A stretch of 64,000 nt of DNA from Onchocerca lupi. Its lineage: Eukaryota > Nematoda > Chromadorea > Rhabditida > Onchocercidae. Numbering within the stretch: position 1 is the first letter of the stretch; every line of letters starts with the position of its first letter. Both the position numbers and the translations under genes were made by a program. The DNA lies in contig JAOVVO010000068.1 of NCBI GenBank assembly GCA_028564675.1, positions 62,001-126,000 of the forward strand. The letters run 5' to 3'. Positions 1 through 12,337 of this stretch are shown piece by piece. The notes beneath the pieces were generated by a model, which was not told the origin of the DNA, did no database searches, and saw only the letters and a program-made list of their open reading frames with translations.

Positions 1-1367
1 GTTTTTTTAATATTAGCTATTTTCTCATTCTAAGTTTGTTGCTTCAAGTTTTGTTTTAAATTCAAAATATAAGTGATAATAGGTGATTTTCCGATAAAAA
101 ATGATGTGTTCCTCAAAATAGAGAATTATTTTTCTAGACGCAAATATTTTTTTACTAAATTTAACAATTCCATGAAATTCAATTCGTTAGAGTGAGACCG
201 AGGATTCATATTTCATTCCAGGTTTTGTTTGTTAAATTATTTATTAAATTATCAATTTTTTGGTCTCATTGATTCATCTTTCCCATTTTTATCTCTATGC
301 TCTTGACCATAACTTGATAAGGAATGAGCAAAAGATATCACCAAATATTTGATTTACTGTAGCTTACATTCTATGACATGGCTTTGAAGATTTTCTCTAT
401 CATTAATATCAAGATAAAGTTCCGAGTGGAAGACATTTGCGAGATAGCTTATAGATTAAGAAAAATAGGTTACACAAATTACTGCCAATTCTGGGATAAC
501 TGAATTAACTACTTGTTATAGGTAACAATATCATATTCATCCATAATTTTCTCGTTTCTAGTGCATGTCTGCCCGTTTGTGCTATTTTTCAAAGTATATC
601 TTTCAATATTTTTGCATTATTAGTTTCTTCGTCATTTTTTTTTTTTTTTGTCATTCTTTATTTCTTCACTTTGATATTTGACATGTATTTTCTGCTTTAC
701 AATTTTTAAATTTTATTCATTTTTAAATTATAATTGGATATAAATATGAAATTATTTCGCATATATGGAAGATTGTATTTTCCTCCATTATCTGTAAATC
801 ACGCTATCTCTCTCCATTTCTCTTTATGGGTTTGTTCCATGTATAATACAGTTTTAATTGCCGAATACAACCTCTCTTTTGTTTCTTCATTAATATCATT
901 TTTTTAACTCATATGTTCTCTCTCTTACCCTTGCTAGTTTGGAAAAAGGTAAACTATGCAACGAAATAGTATTTGTTTTTTCTCAAAAAAATGCTATTCT
1001 TTTTTAACAGAACCACTGTTTACTTCCTTCAGTTTTGCTTATGAATACTTCAATTGCCTTCTCAAACATCAGTTTGAGACCTCTATTAATACCTATCTAA
1101 AAATTTTCACAAATATCCAAAAGTCTATTATTGGCCTCCTCAGAGCAGGAGAAGTGCATTAAATACTGATGGTTCGTATTTGCAAAATGATAATGGATAG
1201 CAAGCTAACGAATAATTGAAGAAATCGGTTTAATTAGCGATTATATTGTAAACAAAACAATGTAATGGAATGATTGTTTTAACTGTATATGCCAGCGAAT
1301 TATCGATTTATCGAATTTTCTTTGCTTGCAATTTCGATAAGTTTTCAATTTGAATCTGTAAATTTTC
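1..1367. other. Gene-free left flank
   Basis: AT-rich sequence with homopolymer T runs. The only open frame of note (956-1162, plus) has low-complexity content and no recognisable family. It is probably intergenic sequence and the 3' untranslated region of the minus-strand peptidase that ends at 1368. Confidence 0.5.
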
Positions 1368-4300
1368 TTATTTTAAGGATGCAGGATTATTTACAACATG
1401 GAGAAAAAATATGGCAAAAATTACCTGACTTTCCACTGAAGGTTTGATACCCAGTATACGACAGAAGAAGTAATAGAAACCATTCAATGTCACTTCATTC
1501 GCAAAAGACCCTTTAAAACCATGAACTTCACCTGAAATGGTGATTTAAACACTTGAGCAATTAAATTAAATTAAAGACGTGCGAATTACACCGGATTTGG
1601 AAGTTACAAGATCATGTGACATACAAGATGCAGTATATTGCCAGTTATTGTTTCTTCCCTTATAGCACCTTGCGATTTTGCTGAATAATTAGTAATTCTT
1701 TTTTCATGATAAAAAACAACTACTTCAGATGAAACGGTGATTACCATTTCGAAATTACCACCTAAAATTACCTGGAAAAACAGTCAGTGAAGTGGGTACT
1801 CCTTTCATTTTTAACGCCTCATGTAACTGTATGCTTTGCGCGAGTGGTACTACAGGATCCTCTTCACCATGGAAAAATGCAACTGGTGTTGAAAGCTGAT
1901 CAATGTGATTCAATGGTGACCTTTGCTCGTAAAGAACTCTTTCTTCCGGAAATTTTCCAACGAGCTGTTCATTGTAACCAAGCTCAAATTTGTGGGTATC
2001 CTAAACGAAGCTTTTTTATTTATATGTAAAAATATAAAATTTCCATCCAATAAATCTAATCATTTCATTGAATAAATTGCACATATTTTCAAAGTTAAAC
2101 TCACTTTCGCTAAACTAATTAAGTCGCTCACACCGTAAAGTGAGGCTGCCGCAGAAAATAAATCAGATTTTAAAATAGTAGCCAAAAGAAGATAACCGCC
2201 TGCTGAACTACCCATAATACATAACTTTTTCGGATCAACTCGTTTCTGAGAAATTAAATGACTGGCAGCATTAATTATGTCATTTCTATCAACGATACCC
2301 CAATTACGTCGTAACATATTACGGAAAATTGTCCCGAAACCTGTAAAATTTATAACTGTAAAATTTATAAGACATTACCGTTCTAAAATAACTACTTATT
2401 TGCATATGTCTTGGGATTTTCAAACATATATGTTATTGTCAACCGAGTATTCAAGTACCCATCTTCACGAACTCTTAAATGTTCAAGCAATGTTACGGCT
2501 TATTTATTATATAAAAACAAAACATTAGCACTTAAAATATTAAACATCAAACCAGTGGAACCGCGATAATTCACATCACAAACAGCGAAACCTCTCGTGG
2601 TTAGATACTGAATTCTCATATCAAGAATATTCGGAGAATAAAGTGTAGGTCCGCCATGTGCGACTAGAACGACAGGTGGTAAAGTACCTTCTGGAGCTAC
2701 ATATGTTTTGGACTGGAACAATTTCAATTATAAAGCAGGAATGGTGATTTTATCTCGTTATCTATTAATATTTAACTGAACTTTGAAAACTGGCTTTAAT
2801 AAAAATACAAGGAATCGCTCATTCAAATAGTAATAATTCAGTAAAATTTGCTAATAACTACACTTTGCTAATAACAAATAACCTAGATTAAAATTGGTAT
2901 TATCTAAAGAACGGAATATATCACCACAGTTAAAACAACATTACTATCACAGTTTTTTGGAGTTATAAAGGTATTCCAAAAAAAAAAAAAAAATATCCAA
3001 ATCAAGCGTAAATTCTTAAATAAGAGTAAATTCTTGTTCTAAAGGAAAGATACTAAATATTGCAAAATGATTCTAAATATTCCATTTACAATCCGAATTT
3101 TTGATTTTTCAATAGCACTTCGGTATAAAGATATGTCATTTAATGAAATTCTTACAAATGGTGTATAAAACCAGGCTTGTACAGAGATATCATCAGATTG
3201 AAAATTTATCGATTCTGGTATTGAAATATCATACTTTTCAATATCAGTAGAAGACCGTGATTCTCGAATAACATTCACCTGTATATGATATATATGGTTA
3301 TCTAAGCCATAACTAATTTATTTTCTATTAAGATAATCACGAAATTATCATTAATTTCGACTACTGATTGAACAATATGAGTCTGACTGTCTCACTTCAC
3401 ATTTGGTAAGCAGCAGTCCACGACTCAGACTAAAAAAGTTTTCTTTTTTCAATTTTTCACAAAATCTTCATTTCTACATCACTAGAAAATATCTTGAAAG
3501 TTCATAAGAAGGTGAAATCTGTGAAGTATTGAACACATCACAATGTGAAAGGAAAGTCATGAACTACACATCACTCACTTAAAGTAGTAATGCAGTTTTT
3601 TTTTGAATACACTGACCTGCTCTGTATCAAGCTGAATTTTGATTACTGATGAAGATTTGGCCGGACCTGCAGCGATCGCATAAGCAGTACCACTTTCATC
3701 TAGAGCAAGGTACTTGAAATTTGTATAGCAGGAACAATCAATTGTTTTCACTTTTTCATTCCACTCTTTATATACCAATTTCCCAGCAACGTTCATCAAA
3801 ATGCCTATAACATAAAATAAAACAATAACAGATTATTTTCAACTTAATGCATATAACACGAATGCAAATAACTATATATTGTCTTGTTTAGAAAGATAGT
3901 GATGTAACAGATTAACTTAAAACATGAAAATAACCCCTTTTATTTGAAACAAAATGTCGTTCAGCAAACTGCCAAAGCGGAGCACCAATTTCGGCATCAA
4001 CTGGAAATATATTTTCGCCCAATTTATGTTCAGTTAAGTTGACCTATAAAATAAAATTAACAAAAACTGAAATACCGTTTTAATATCAAACAATTAAATT
4101 CAACTTCATTGGATCGACTCAGAATATCATCTTGAAGAGAAGTTTTTTTGAGAGAAATGCACATATTTTAGAAAAGAAACACATCAATTTTATGGAACAA
4201 AAAGAAGCTTCGTTTCTTTAACACGGTTAAAGTTGAAGTTTAAAGAAAATAATAAAACCTTGTATATATTCCACCAATTCGTATGATCCGAAATTAAATA

Positions 4301-6102
4301 TAAATTGCCAGTTGGACTCCATTCCGGACTATGATAATTGACACCTTCACGAGAAATTCGACAAATCTCTTCAATGTCACCATTTTCTTTAATTGAAGAA
4401 ATAACAACTGTTGTTTCATCCCATGGCTGCAAAACACAAGTACTAAATCCCTAATTTGTTGAAATAAATGTAATATATACCCTTTAAATCTTTTTCTATA
4501 ATTTCTGGAACTTTTATTGCCAACTTAAACAATGGCTATAGTCTTCCAAGATCCACTCACGAATACTCAGTGTATACCATTCAGCCTACAAATTGGACTT
4601 ATTGCACTCAACAATGAATGTTCTGGCTATAATTTTTGAAACTAAACAAAAAATTTCACCATATTTGGCATATTCCATTCCATCCACGTGAACCATTGTC
4701 CATCAGGACTTATGCGAGGAAATGCATAAAAATCTGCACCAGTGACCTAAGTATATTTGAGTTTATGCATTATAAACTTGTTTACAGCTCTAATTCAAAA
4801 ACACAAAAACAGGCCTAAATGAATTTAAATTAACGAATAAATTACAAAATGAATCACTTGAGATTACTTACAATTGGTCGAATGGCACCTTCTATAATTT
4901 GTACGATCATGTTTTCAACCTCATTCCCAGAATGCACCTCATGAACAGCATATAAATTACCCTGAAATTTATTACTGATTAAATTGGTTAAAAAGATTTA
5001 TTCAGAAATACGGCCTTCTATAAAACTACAGAATCGTATCGCTTACTATTAGATATAGAATAAAGCTAGCCATATTAGAGTATCATTAACAAGACTACTT
5101 TTCAGTACATTTGAGAAGCCATAAACCACCTTGTAATAACACAGATCTGCAAAACGATGTGAATAATCACCAACAACAATCAGCTCGGGTTCCATATCTG
5201 CAGCTACTTGCCTGAATACACCATCTGGAGTAATATAATAAGGTGCATCATCAACAACAATAAATGACCCGCCACCGTATTCATGTACTGGAAGCAAAAA
5301 TGAAGAAAATTACGGATTTAAAACTCTTTTTTTCATATTACTCCATATATAAGTATTTAAAAAGAAAATACACAAAGAATGCTAATGAAGTCGCACGGCT
5401 TTGATATTAGATCTATTTTCTGATATTGAACAAAGTTTGCATTCCTTTCTCTATTAACTTTGCTTCATGGAAACACATATTAAAATCCTCATTTTTATAA
5501 AATTTTTCTAAACAATGAATAAATGTAAACTACCTATATTCCGTATGCTAATATCTTTTGGAGTCCATTCGATTATTCCATCTTCACCTTTTTTTGCCTG
5601 AAATAATACTCGTCGCCCAGTAGGAAATTGTGATTCTATCCAAAATACTGAATCTAAAATGATATATTTATGAAATAATGATATAAGAAATAAAACATGA
5701 GATGAGATAAAACATAGTCTCTATTTTCCAATTACACCAAGATGATGCCATATATGGCTGTCTTGAGACATTGAATCGAAACGCCATTAACTAATTGATT
5801 AAATGAATTGGATTGATAATTATCATTGGGAAGAACTTGCTAAAAACTCCGTACAATTATATCGAATGCACAGATTTATATTACGAGAATATCTAAACAA
5901 TTTGCACTAGTAATCTAAAACTGAACTATTATCCGGACTATTAATACAACAAGTAAATAATTCTGGTGATAATAAACCAAATTTTACTTTCACCACACTG
6001 CAGTTCAGAAATCGTTTTACAATTTCCACTGTTTAAAACATCTGTGTCGATGGAACTCCACCAACTTCCGTAATCGGCTGTTATTGTTTTTAAATGACTC
6101 AT
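1368..6102 (-). CDS. Prolyl oligopeptidase family (S9) serine peptidase
   Basis: A multi-exon serine peptidase of the S9 family (DPP / acylaminoacyl-peptidase type). Such enzymes trim peptides using an N-terminal beta-propeller and a C-terminal alpha/beta-hydrolase. I see about 13 exons. The protein starts MSHLKTITADYGSWWS at 6102. Propeller exons follow near 5655-5535, 5290-5130, 4962-4873, 4747-4660, 4428-4260, 4044-3935, 3806-3617 and 3278-3170. Hydrolase exons lie near 2716-2540 (AHGGPT oxyanion segment), 2343-2104 (GSSAGGY, nucleophile Ser), about 2002-1770 (HGEEDPVVPL, acid Asp) and about 1534-1368 (GEVHGF, catalytic His). The triad is therefore complete and in the expected order. No signal peptide is evident, so it is probably cytosolic. 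The last codons are less sure: the frame runs to TAA at 1368, but an extra 3' splice cannot be excluded. It lies head-to-head with cct-6. Confidence 0.88.
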
Positions 6103-7350
6103 TGTATCCAGAATTCAACGTAATCAAAAACGAAAAGACATCCTGAAAACAAGATGAGAAAATCTAGCAAAACACGTCTAACATTGTTAAATATTCTGCA
6201 CCGATCAACAGAATTCTCTGCTCTAACTAGAACATATCTCTCGTCTTTCGGATATACAAGTTACTTCTTTTTCTCGTGTTTCTGCAAAAATTAATGACTA
6301 TCTTAAATTTTTAATAATTGATATTTTCCTATAATCAGTGTATTGAGTGCAACTATTAATGGCCACTGACATATGAAGCAGTGAAATATTTTTTGAGGTA
6401 AACAAACTTCATTAAGCATATTACAATATTCATTACATACCAACAAAAAAAAAAAAAGTCTTGCAAAATGAATTCTACAACGATAATCCTTTTGCATACA
6501 ATCTAATTCCATTTGAAGTACTCAACTCAATATTATCAGCTGTATTTTTTCTAAAGTTAATATAAAAATAATTTGCAAATAATACGCGAATGTAATTTCA
6601 AAAATATCTAAGAAATTGGCAAAATAATTGCAGTTATTTCTCTGAATAATATGGTTTCAATAGCTTGTCATCACTCACCTCTAAAATGTTATTATTCTCT
6701 GTTTACCATTCTATTTCACTAATTCCGTTTAATTTCGAATCAAATTTCTTAAAAAGCCCCGGGTACCCTCGCGCTTGGAATACTTCCGCAAAAGAAACAT
6801 CCTCTTAAACCAATGCGTTTCATTCTCGTTGCATGGAGTCAACATGAGACGACTAGGGACTGTCTGAAACATTGCTCGAGATGAGCTTTTTAGATCAGTA
6901 ATGTAGGACAAAGATTAGTGATCGGATTGACATATGACCGACCTGGGGTTCTAGTTTTAAGGGTGGTTTACGTTCAACTATGTGTTCATGCAGAATTCGA
7001 GGAGAAGCAATTCTTAAGAGCAAAAATAAAGATTTTGAGTTTAGAGGCCAGTAGTTTCACTTCTTGCATACTTTCCAGAATTCACTTCTACGCTTGTCTT
7101 AATTTCACTTATTTATGCGAAATCTACGCTATACTTAATTTGTATACGCAACAGTTATTCGCCCTAATACTTTGCATTTCATCAGAAATTGGAACATTTA
7201 AATTATCGCCTTGTACAACACGAATACTATTATGTCAGCCGAAACATCGTCTTTTGTTTTTCCATATATGACATGATGCTGTTCTTCTTCCGTAAAATAT
7301 AGACTAAATAATAATTTAACAAATGAGCTCGTTATAGGAAGACGTAAAAT
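6103..7350. promoter_or_regulatory. Divergent intergenic region between S9 peptidase and cct-6
   Basis: About 1.25 kb between two genes transcribed away from each other, so both 5' regulatory regions must lie here. Open frames at 6729-6911 (minus) and 6918-7271 (plus) match no family I recognise and look like chance. A splice-acceptor-like GTTATAG at 7331-7337 lies just before the cct-6 start and could accept a spliced leader. Confidence 0.45.
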
Positions 7351-10300
7351 ATGGCATCGATTCGTTGTTTGAATCCCAAAGCTGAATTGGCTCGCCATGC
7401 GGCGGCATTAGAGTTAAACGTCAGTGGAGCGAAGGGATTAATGGAAGTGATGCGTACTAATCTCGGACCCAAGGGAACAATGAAAATGTTAGTTTGATTC
7501 CGATTCAAAAAAAAAAAAAAAAAAAAAAACGATAAAATTGGAGGAAAGAAAAAATTAGGACTCAAAATGTGGTCATGCTCTGATGCATTCATGGGCTGAT
7601 TATACATGCATAGTTGATAAAATTATCTTTGACACTGGTCATTTCACGTTTTACAGGCTTGTATCTGGTTCAGGTGATATCAAATTGACCAAGGATGGTA
7701 ATGTATTGCTACATGAAATGGTTAGTTAATGAGATTGTTCGTCATCTTCATCTTGATGAACAGATAATATATTTAAAATTATTCTACATAAAATAAGATT
7801 CACTGCATAAAGGGTAAGATTAAGACTGAGCATGTTTGAAATATGTCTGAAAGGTGCGAGTCTGAATCATTCTGATGTGCTTGTAGTTCATATTTTTGTA
7901 TGAATAGCTCTGCAGCTTGACTTAATTTATAAAGAAAACGGCGATGAAAATAAATTATTATCGTAATAACGATGATAGTAATCAGTCTAGTCGTTCACTA
8001 TAGTATGCTTTTTTAATATTGATTTAAATAAAGTTAGACTGGCCTACAATGGCCTTCCTGATAGAAACTTAGTTAATACTTGATTATTCTGTTAAATCCA
8101 TTCCCCTTTTGTAGGGTTTTATAAATTGTAAATTTCTTTTTCTTAATTTTTTGTCCATATAATATCTACTTGTTATAGCAAATTCAACATCCAACAGCTG
8201 CTATGATTGCAAAAGCTACAACCGCTCAAGATGATGTAACTGGTGACGGCACTACTTCTACTGTTCTTTTTATAGGAGAACTTCTCAAACAGGCTGATCT
8301 TTATGTTTCTGAAGTATGTTGATGTAATTATTGTAGCAAAAATTTCTTTTTTTTCCTCTTCCAACGTTTCAGCATTCATTTATGTTATTTCAGGGTGTTC
8401 ATCCAAGACTAATCACAGAGGGTTTCGAATATGCGAGTAAGAAAACTCTTGAGTTTCTCGAAAATTTCAAACAAACACCAAAAATTGATCGTGAACTACT
8501 GATCGAGGTATCTATTGATAAATATGATATCCTAAATTTGTGTTATTTATAAATCATATTTTCTATGTCTTCGAAAGTTACTTTAGTGAAGAATTTTGTG
8601 ATTTGATTTGATGAATTTGTCAGTAACTCAGGGAGAATTATTTTATGCTTTTAGTATCTAGACACCTCTCAATTAATGCCGACTCCATCTCTTAGATGCA
8701 ATTATCATCTTACATTCTTCAAAAGAAATTATAAACAAGTAACTTCATAAAGATATAAAATGTTTTTACAAATAGTTTTGCAAAGGACATTATTACTTTA
8801 AATTTCATGTTTGACTTCCTCTATTAAAAAATTTATTCGTCCTGTGAAGAGAAGCTGAATCATTTTTTACGTAGGTAGCACGGACCTCACTGAGAACAAA
8901 ACTTAGCCAGAAATTGGCTGATCACATTACGGAATGTGTTGTGGATGCTGTGTTGGCGATACGAATTGGAAACGATCCGCATCCAAATTTACATATGATT
9001 GAAATGCAGGTTGAATTTCGGCTTGGTAAAAATGAATTTCTGTTTAGATTGAGTTATCTGAAAATGCATACTCAGAAAGATGGATTCACTGGTTTTCTTG
9101 TTTTAATCAAATTTAAGATTTTGTTGCCTCTAACTTGAGTTGTTACATAGCACGCACTACTTTGTTAACATGCTTACGCAGAATAATTGGAATAGATGGC
9201 TATAATCAGTTCTGTTTACATAATATTTGTGATGAAAATATAGTAGGTTTTCAGCAAAGGACTGGAGTAAATTCTGATTTTCAGGAGATGCAGCATGAAA
9301 GCGACATGGATACTAAACTGGTGCGTGGATTAGTTTTGGATCATGGTGCTCGACATCCTGATATGCCAAAAAATCTAAAGAATGCTTATATTTTGACATG
9401 CAATGTTTCGTTGGAATATGAGAAAACGTAATAGTTCTCTGTTCATATCCATACTCTCACCATATCTTAGGCTTTGTCTTAGTTCAGTTAAATCATCTCC
9501 AAAAGCTTCCCTTAATATTTACTGACAAGATATTATAGAAGTGGGTTTTTGATGTATTAAGTTTCGTATATTTAAAAAGTACTGAATAGATTTTTCAGAT
9601 CTGAAAAGTTTTTTTTAATATTCTTAGCTATAGGCTTACTCTTTAGAAAACTGTCATCAAAAGAGGGGTCGATGTTAAATGCGACGTAGTGCTTTCAAGT
9701 ACTTAAAACCAGAAAGAATTGTTTGAACATTTTCAGCGAAGTGAATTCGGGTTTCTTTTATAAGTCAGCAGCTGAACGAGAAAAGCTTGTTATTGCTGAA
9801 AGAGAATTCATTATGCGAAAGGTCCAGAAAATTGTTGATCTGAAGAAGAAAGTGTGTGATGAGGCAGAAAAAGCTGATGGGAAAAAACGTAGTTTTGTGG
9901 TAATTAACCAGAAGGTTCGTTGTTTCTTACCCTATCCTATATAACATTCATTGAAATTTATCTAATATTGAGTTAGTAGTTTTACAAAATTCGGAAAAAC
10001 AGAAAAGTTATTAGCAAGAAATAAATGTAATTTGAATTACAAAGTTTCAGGGTATTGACCCACCATCATTGGATATGCTCGCAAAAAATGGTATTTTGGC
10101 ATTGCGACGAGCAAAGCGACGTAATATGGAACGACTACAGTTGGCTGTTGGCGGTGAAGCGGTGAATGCAGTTGATGACCTTACGCCAGATGTACTTGGA
10201 CATGCTGGCACAGTTTATGAACATGTTTTAGTAAGTTTCAAAATAACTATCATAAGCTGATAATATAGCTATTCCTGATTTGGACTCATTGAAAATGTTA

Positions 10301-11946
10301 CATGGGAAATTTCATATTGATTGACTTTACCTTTTATAAGCAAATTCAGTATGAGTGGAAGAGTTATGACACTTTTAATATTTTAAAAAGGCAAAAAGTA
10401 CTTTTGTCATTTAATATTTTCTCATCATTCTTAATGCCATCAACAGCTTCATCATTTTCGGTTTCAAAAAGGTATATGCATATTATTTACGAAATTATAG
10501 TTCTGCACTTTTATTTTCATATTTTTCGGTAATCTTGGCAAGCATGCAGCATCGTGAAAAAGGATAAGAGGAAATTATGAGTTAGAAATTATATTCTGTA
10601 TAATTATAATTGATCAATTTTTCTATTTATCTACAGGGCGAAGACAAGTATACGTTTATTGAAGATTGCAAAGACCCGAAATCAGTAACCATTTTATTAA
10701 AAGGGCCCAATAAACATACAATTACGCAAATTAAAGATGCTCTTCATGATGGCATTAGAGCGGTTTTCAATACATTCAGTGACCGTAAGTCCTTTTATAG
10801 ATATTCATTAATATTTTTATCATCTGACTTTTATTTTAGTAAATTGTTACAATATATGTCAACTGTCGAAAACGTAGTAGCACTGTTATGGAGACTTCGG
10901 TAAAGAATATCTTGGTATCATCGTGTAAAAATCACTGAATTATTAAATAAGTTTTTTATTATATTAGATATTTCATGGTTCATACAATTTGATTTATCTG
11001 TATCTTTTTTTTTAATTGTATGCAGCAGAAAATCATCTGTCCATATTGTAGAAGCGGTTGTACCAGGAGCAGGTGCTTTTGAAATTGGTGCATATTGCAT
11101 GCTGAAGAATGAAGTGGACAAAGTGAAAGGTCGAGCGAAATTGGGAGTACAAGTAAATAGAAATTATTGTTACATGAGCAGAAGGTTTCGTTTGGACAGG
11201 TTGTTTGGAATTCCTGTCAGAAAATTTTTTCCATTGTGATTAGTTCTAAATAAACAAAATTATTTTCAATATTTGTTGTTTCCAATGTTCTAGGCTTATG
11301 CAGACGCACTGTTAATAGTTCCAAAAACACTAGCAACAAATGCTGGATTCGATGCACAAGAAACAATAGTGAAATTAATCGAAGAACGAATTGCTTGCAA
11401 GGGTAAAATGCCTGTTGGCTTAGACATCACATCAGGCGAACCGTGCAGTCCTCAGGTATCGCTGGCTTTCCATGATTGGGAATCTCAGATTGAAGAATTA
11501 TCTAAATTTCATAGGGACTTAATTCTTAGATGTTCGAATTTTCTAGTATTAGCTTCTGCTAAGTTTTCGTCCATCATTGCAGTACTGTCTCTGATGGAAA
11601 TATGGTCTTGTAAAAATATGACTATGTTTTGAGTTTTTAGATAGTTCCGGCGTCTGATTTCATTTTAAGTTGTGTGGTATTGTTAATGCTGATAATTTTT
11701 TCAAGGAAAGTAGTTATCCCTTATGTAATTATTGATTGAAATGAGATTTCTAATCTAAACTTTTTTTGGTGAATTTTTATTTTAGTGAAACCGAAATATA
11801 AATTTTTAATATATTTTTAGGGTATTTGGGATAATGTAGTGGTCAAGCAGAACAGCTTAGCTTCAGCTTGTGTTATCGCTTGTAATTTACTTCATGTTGA
11901 TGAAGTAATGCGTGCTGGTATGACAAACTTGAAAGGCAATAAATGA
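7351..11946 (+). CDS. cct-6: T-complex protein 1 subunit zeta (CCT6)
   Basis: Zeta subunit of the cytosolic group II chaperonin CCT/TRiC, which folds actin, tubulin and many other proteins in an ATP-driven double ring. Twelve exons join in frame: 7351-7487, 7657-7720, 8179-8313, 8394-8507, 8875-9009, 9285-9427, 9737-9914, 10051-10230, 10637-10784, 11052-11152, 11294-11455, 11821-11946. The product is 540 aa, close to the family length. It begins MASIRCLNPKAELARHAAAL. Signatures are NLGPKGTMKML and GSGDIKLTKDGN near the N-terminus, the ATPase motif GDGTT, RGLVLDHGARHPDMP in the apical region, RRAKRRNMERL, VPGAGAFEIGAYCML, and WDNVVVKQNSL near the end. It ends MRAGMTNLKGNK. A poly(A) signal AATAAA lies at 12253-12258. 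Several open frames inside the locus are just its longer exons read into introns. Confidence 0.97.
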
Positions 11947-12337
11947 ATGGAAATTGATCGCTGGTCATGAAATGTCTATTTCGCTTTCTTTATTGTTTAT
12001 TTGTTCCATTTTTAAATTCACTGCATTCCAATATGGATATGATTGATTGACACAGGTTTTGTTTATGATGTGGAATTCCTGACAAAATTTTTGGAGACAA
12101 GTTTCTCCTTTCTTTTGCATCCCTTTATATTTTTATCTCTTTATATTATTCGAATCTTCAATGAAAGATAACTTGCGAATTATAACAATGCAAATAATTA
12201 ATATTTCTATGTCACAGAAACTGGGCCAAGAAATTTTGTTTGTTTAATTTTCAATAAATGCTGATTGCGTTGATAGCATGGTTCATTACTCATTATATAC
12301 TTACTTTTTAAAGAGGCAAAAAAAAAGTTAAAATAAA

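Noticed and set aside
1787..2029. 80-aa plus-strand open frame
   Set aside because: Antisense to the hydrolase exon with HGEEDPVVPL of the S9 peptidase.
6918..7271. 117-aa plus-strand open frame upstream of cct-6
   Set aside because: No recognised family and it ends before the cct-6 start without splice logic; it lies in the divergent promoter region.
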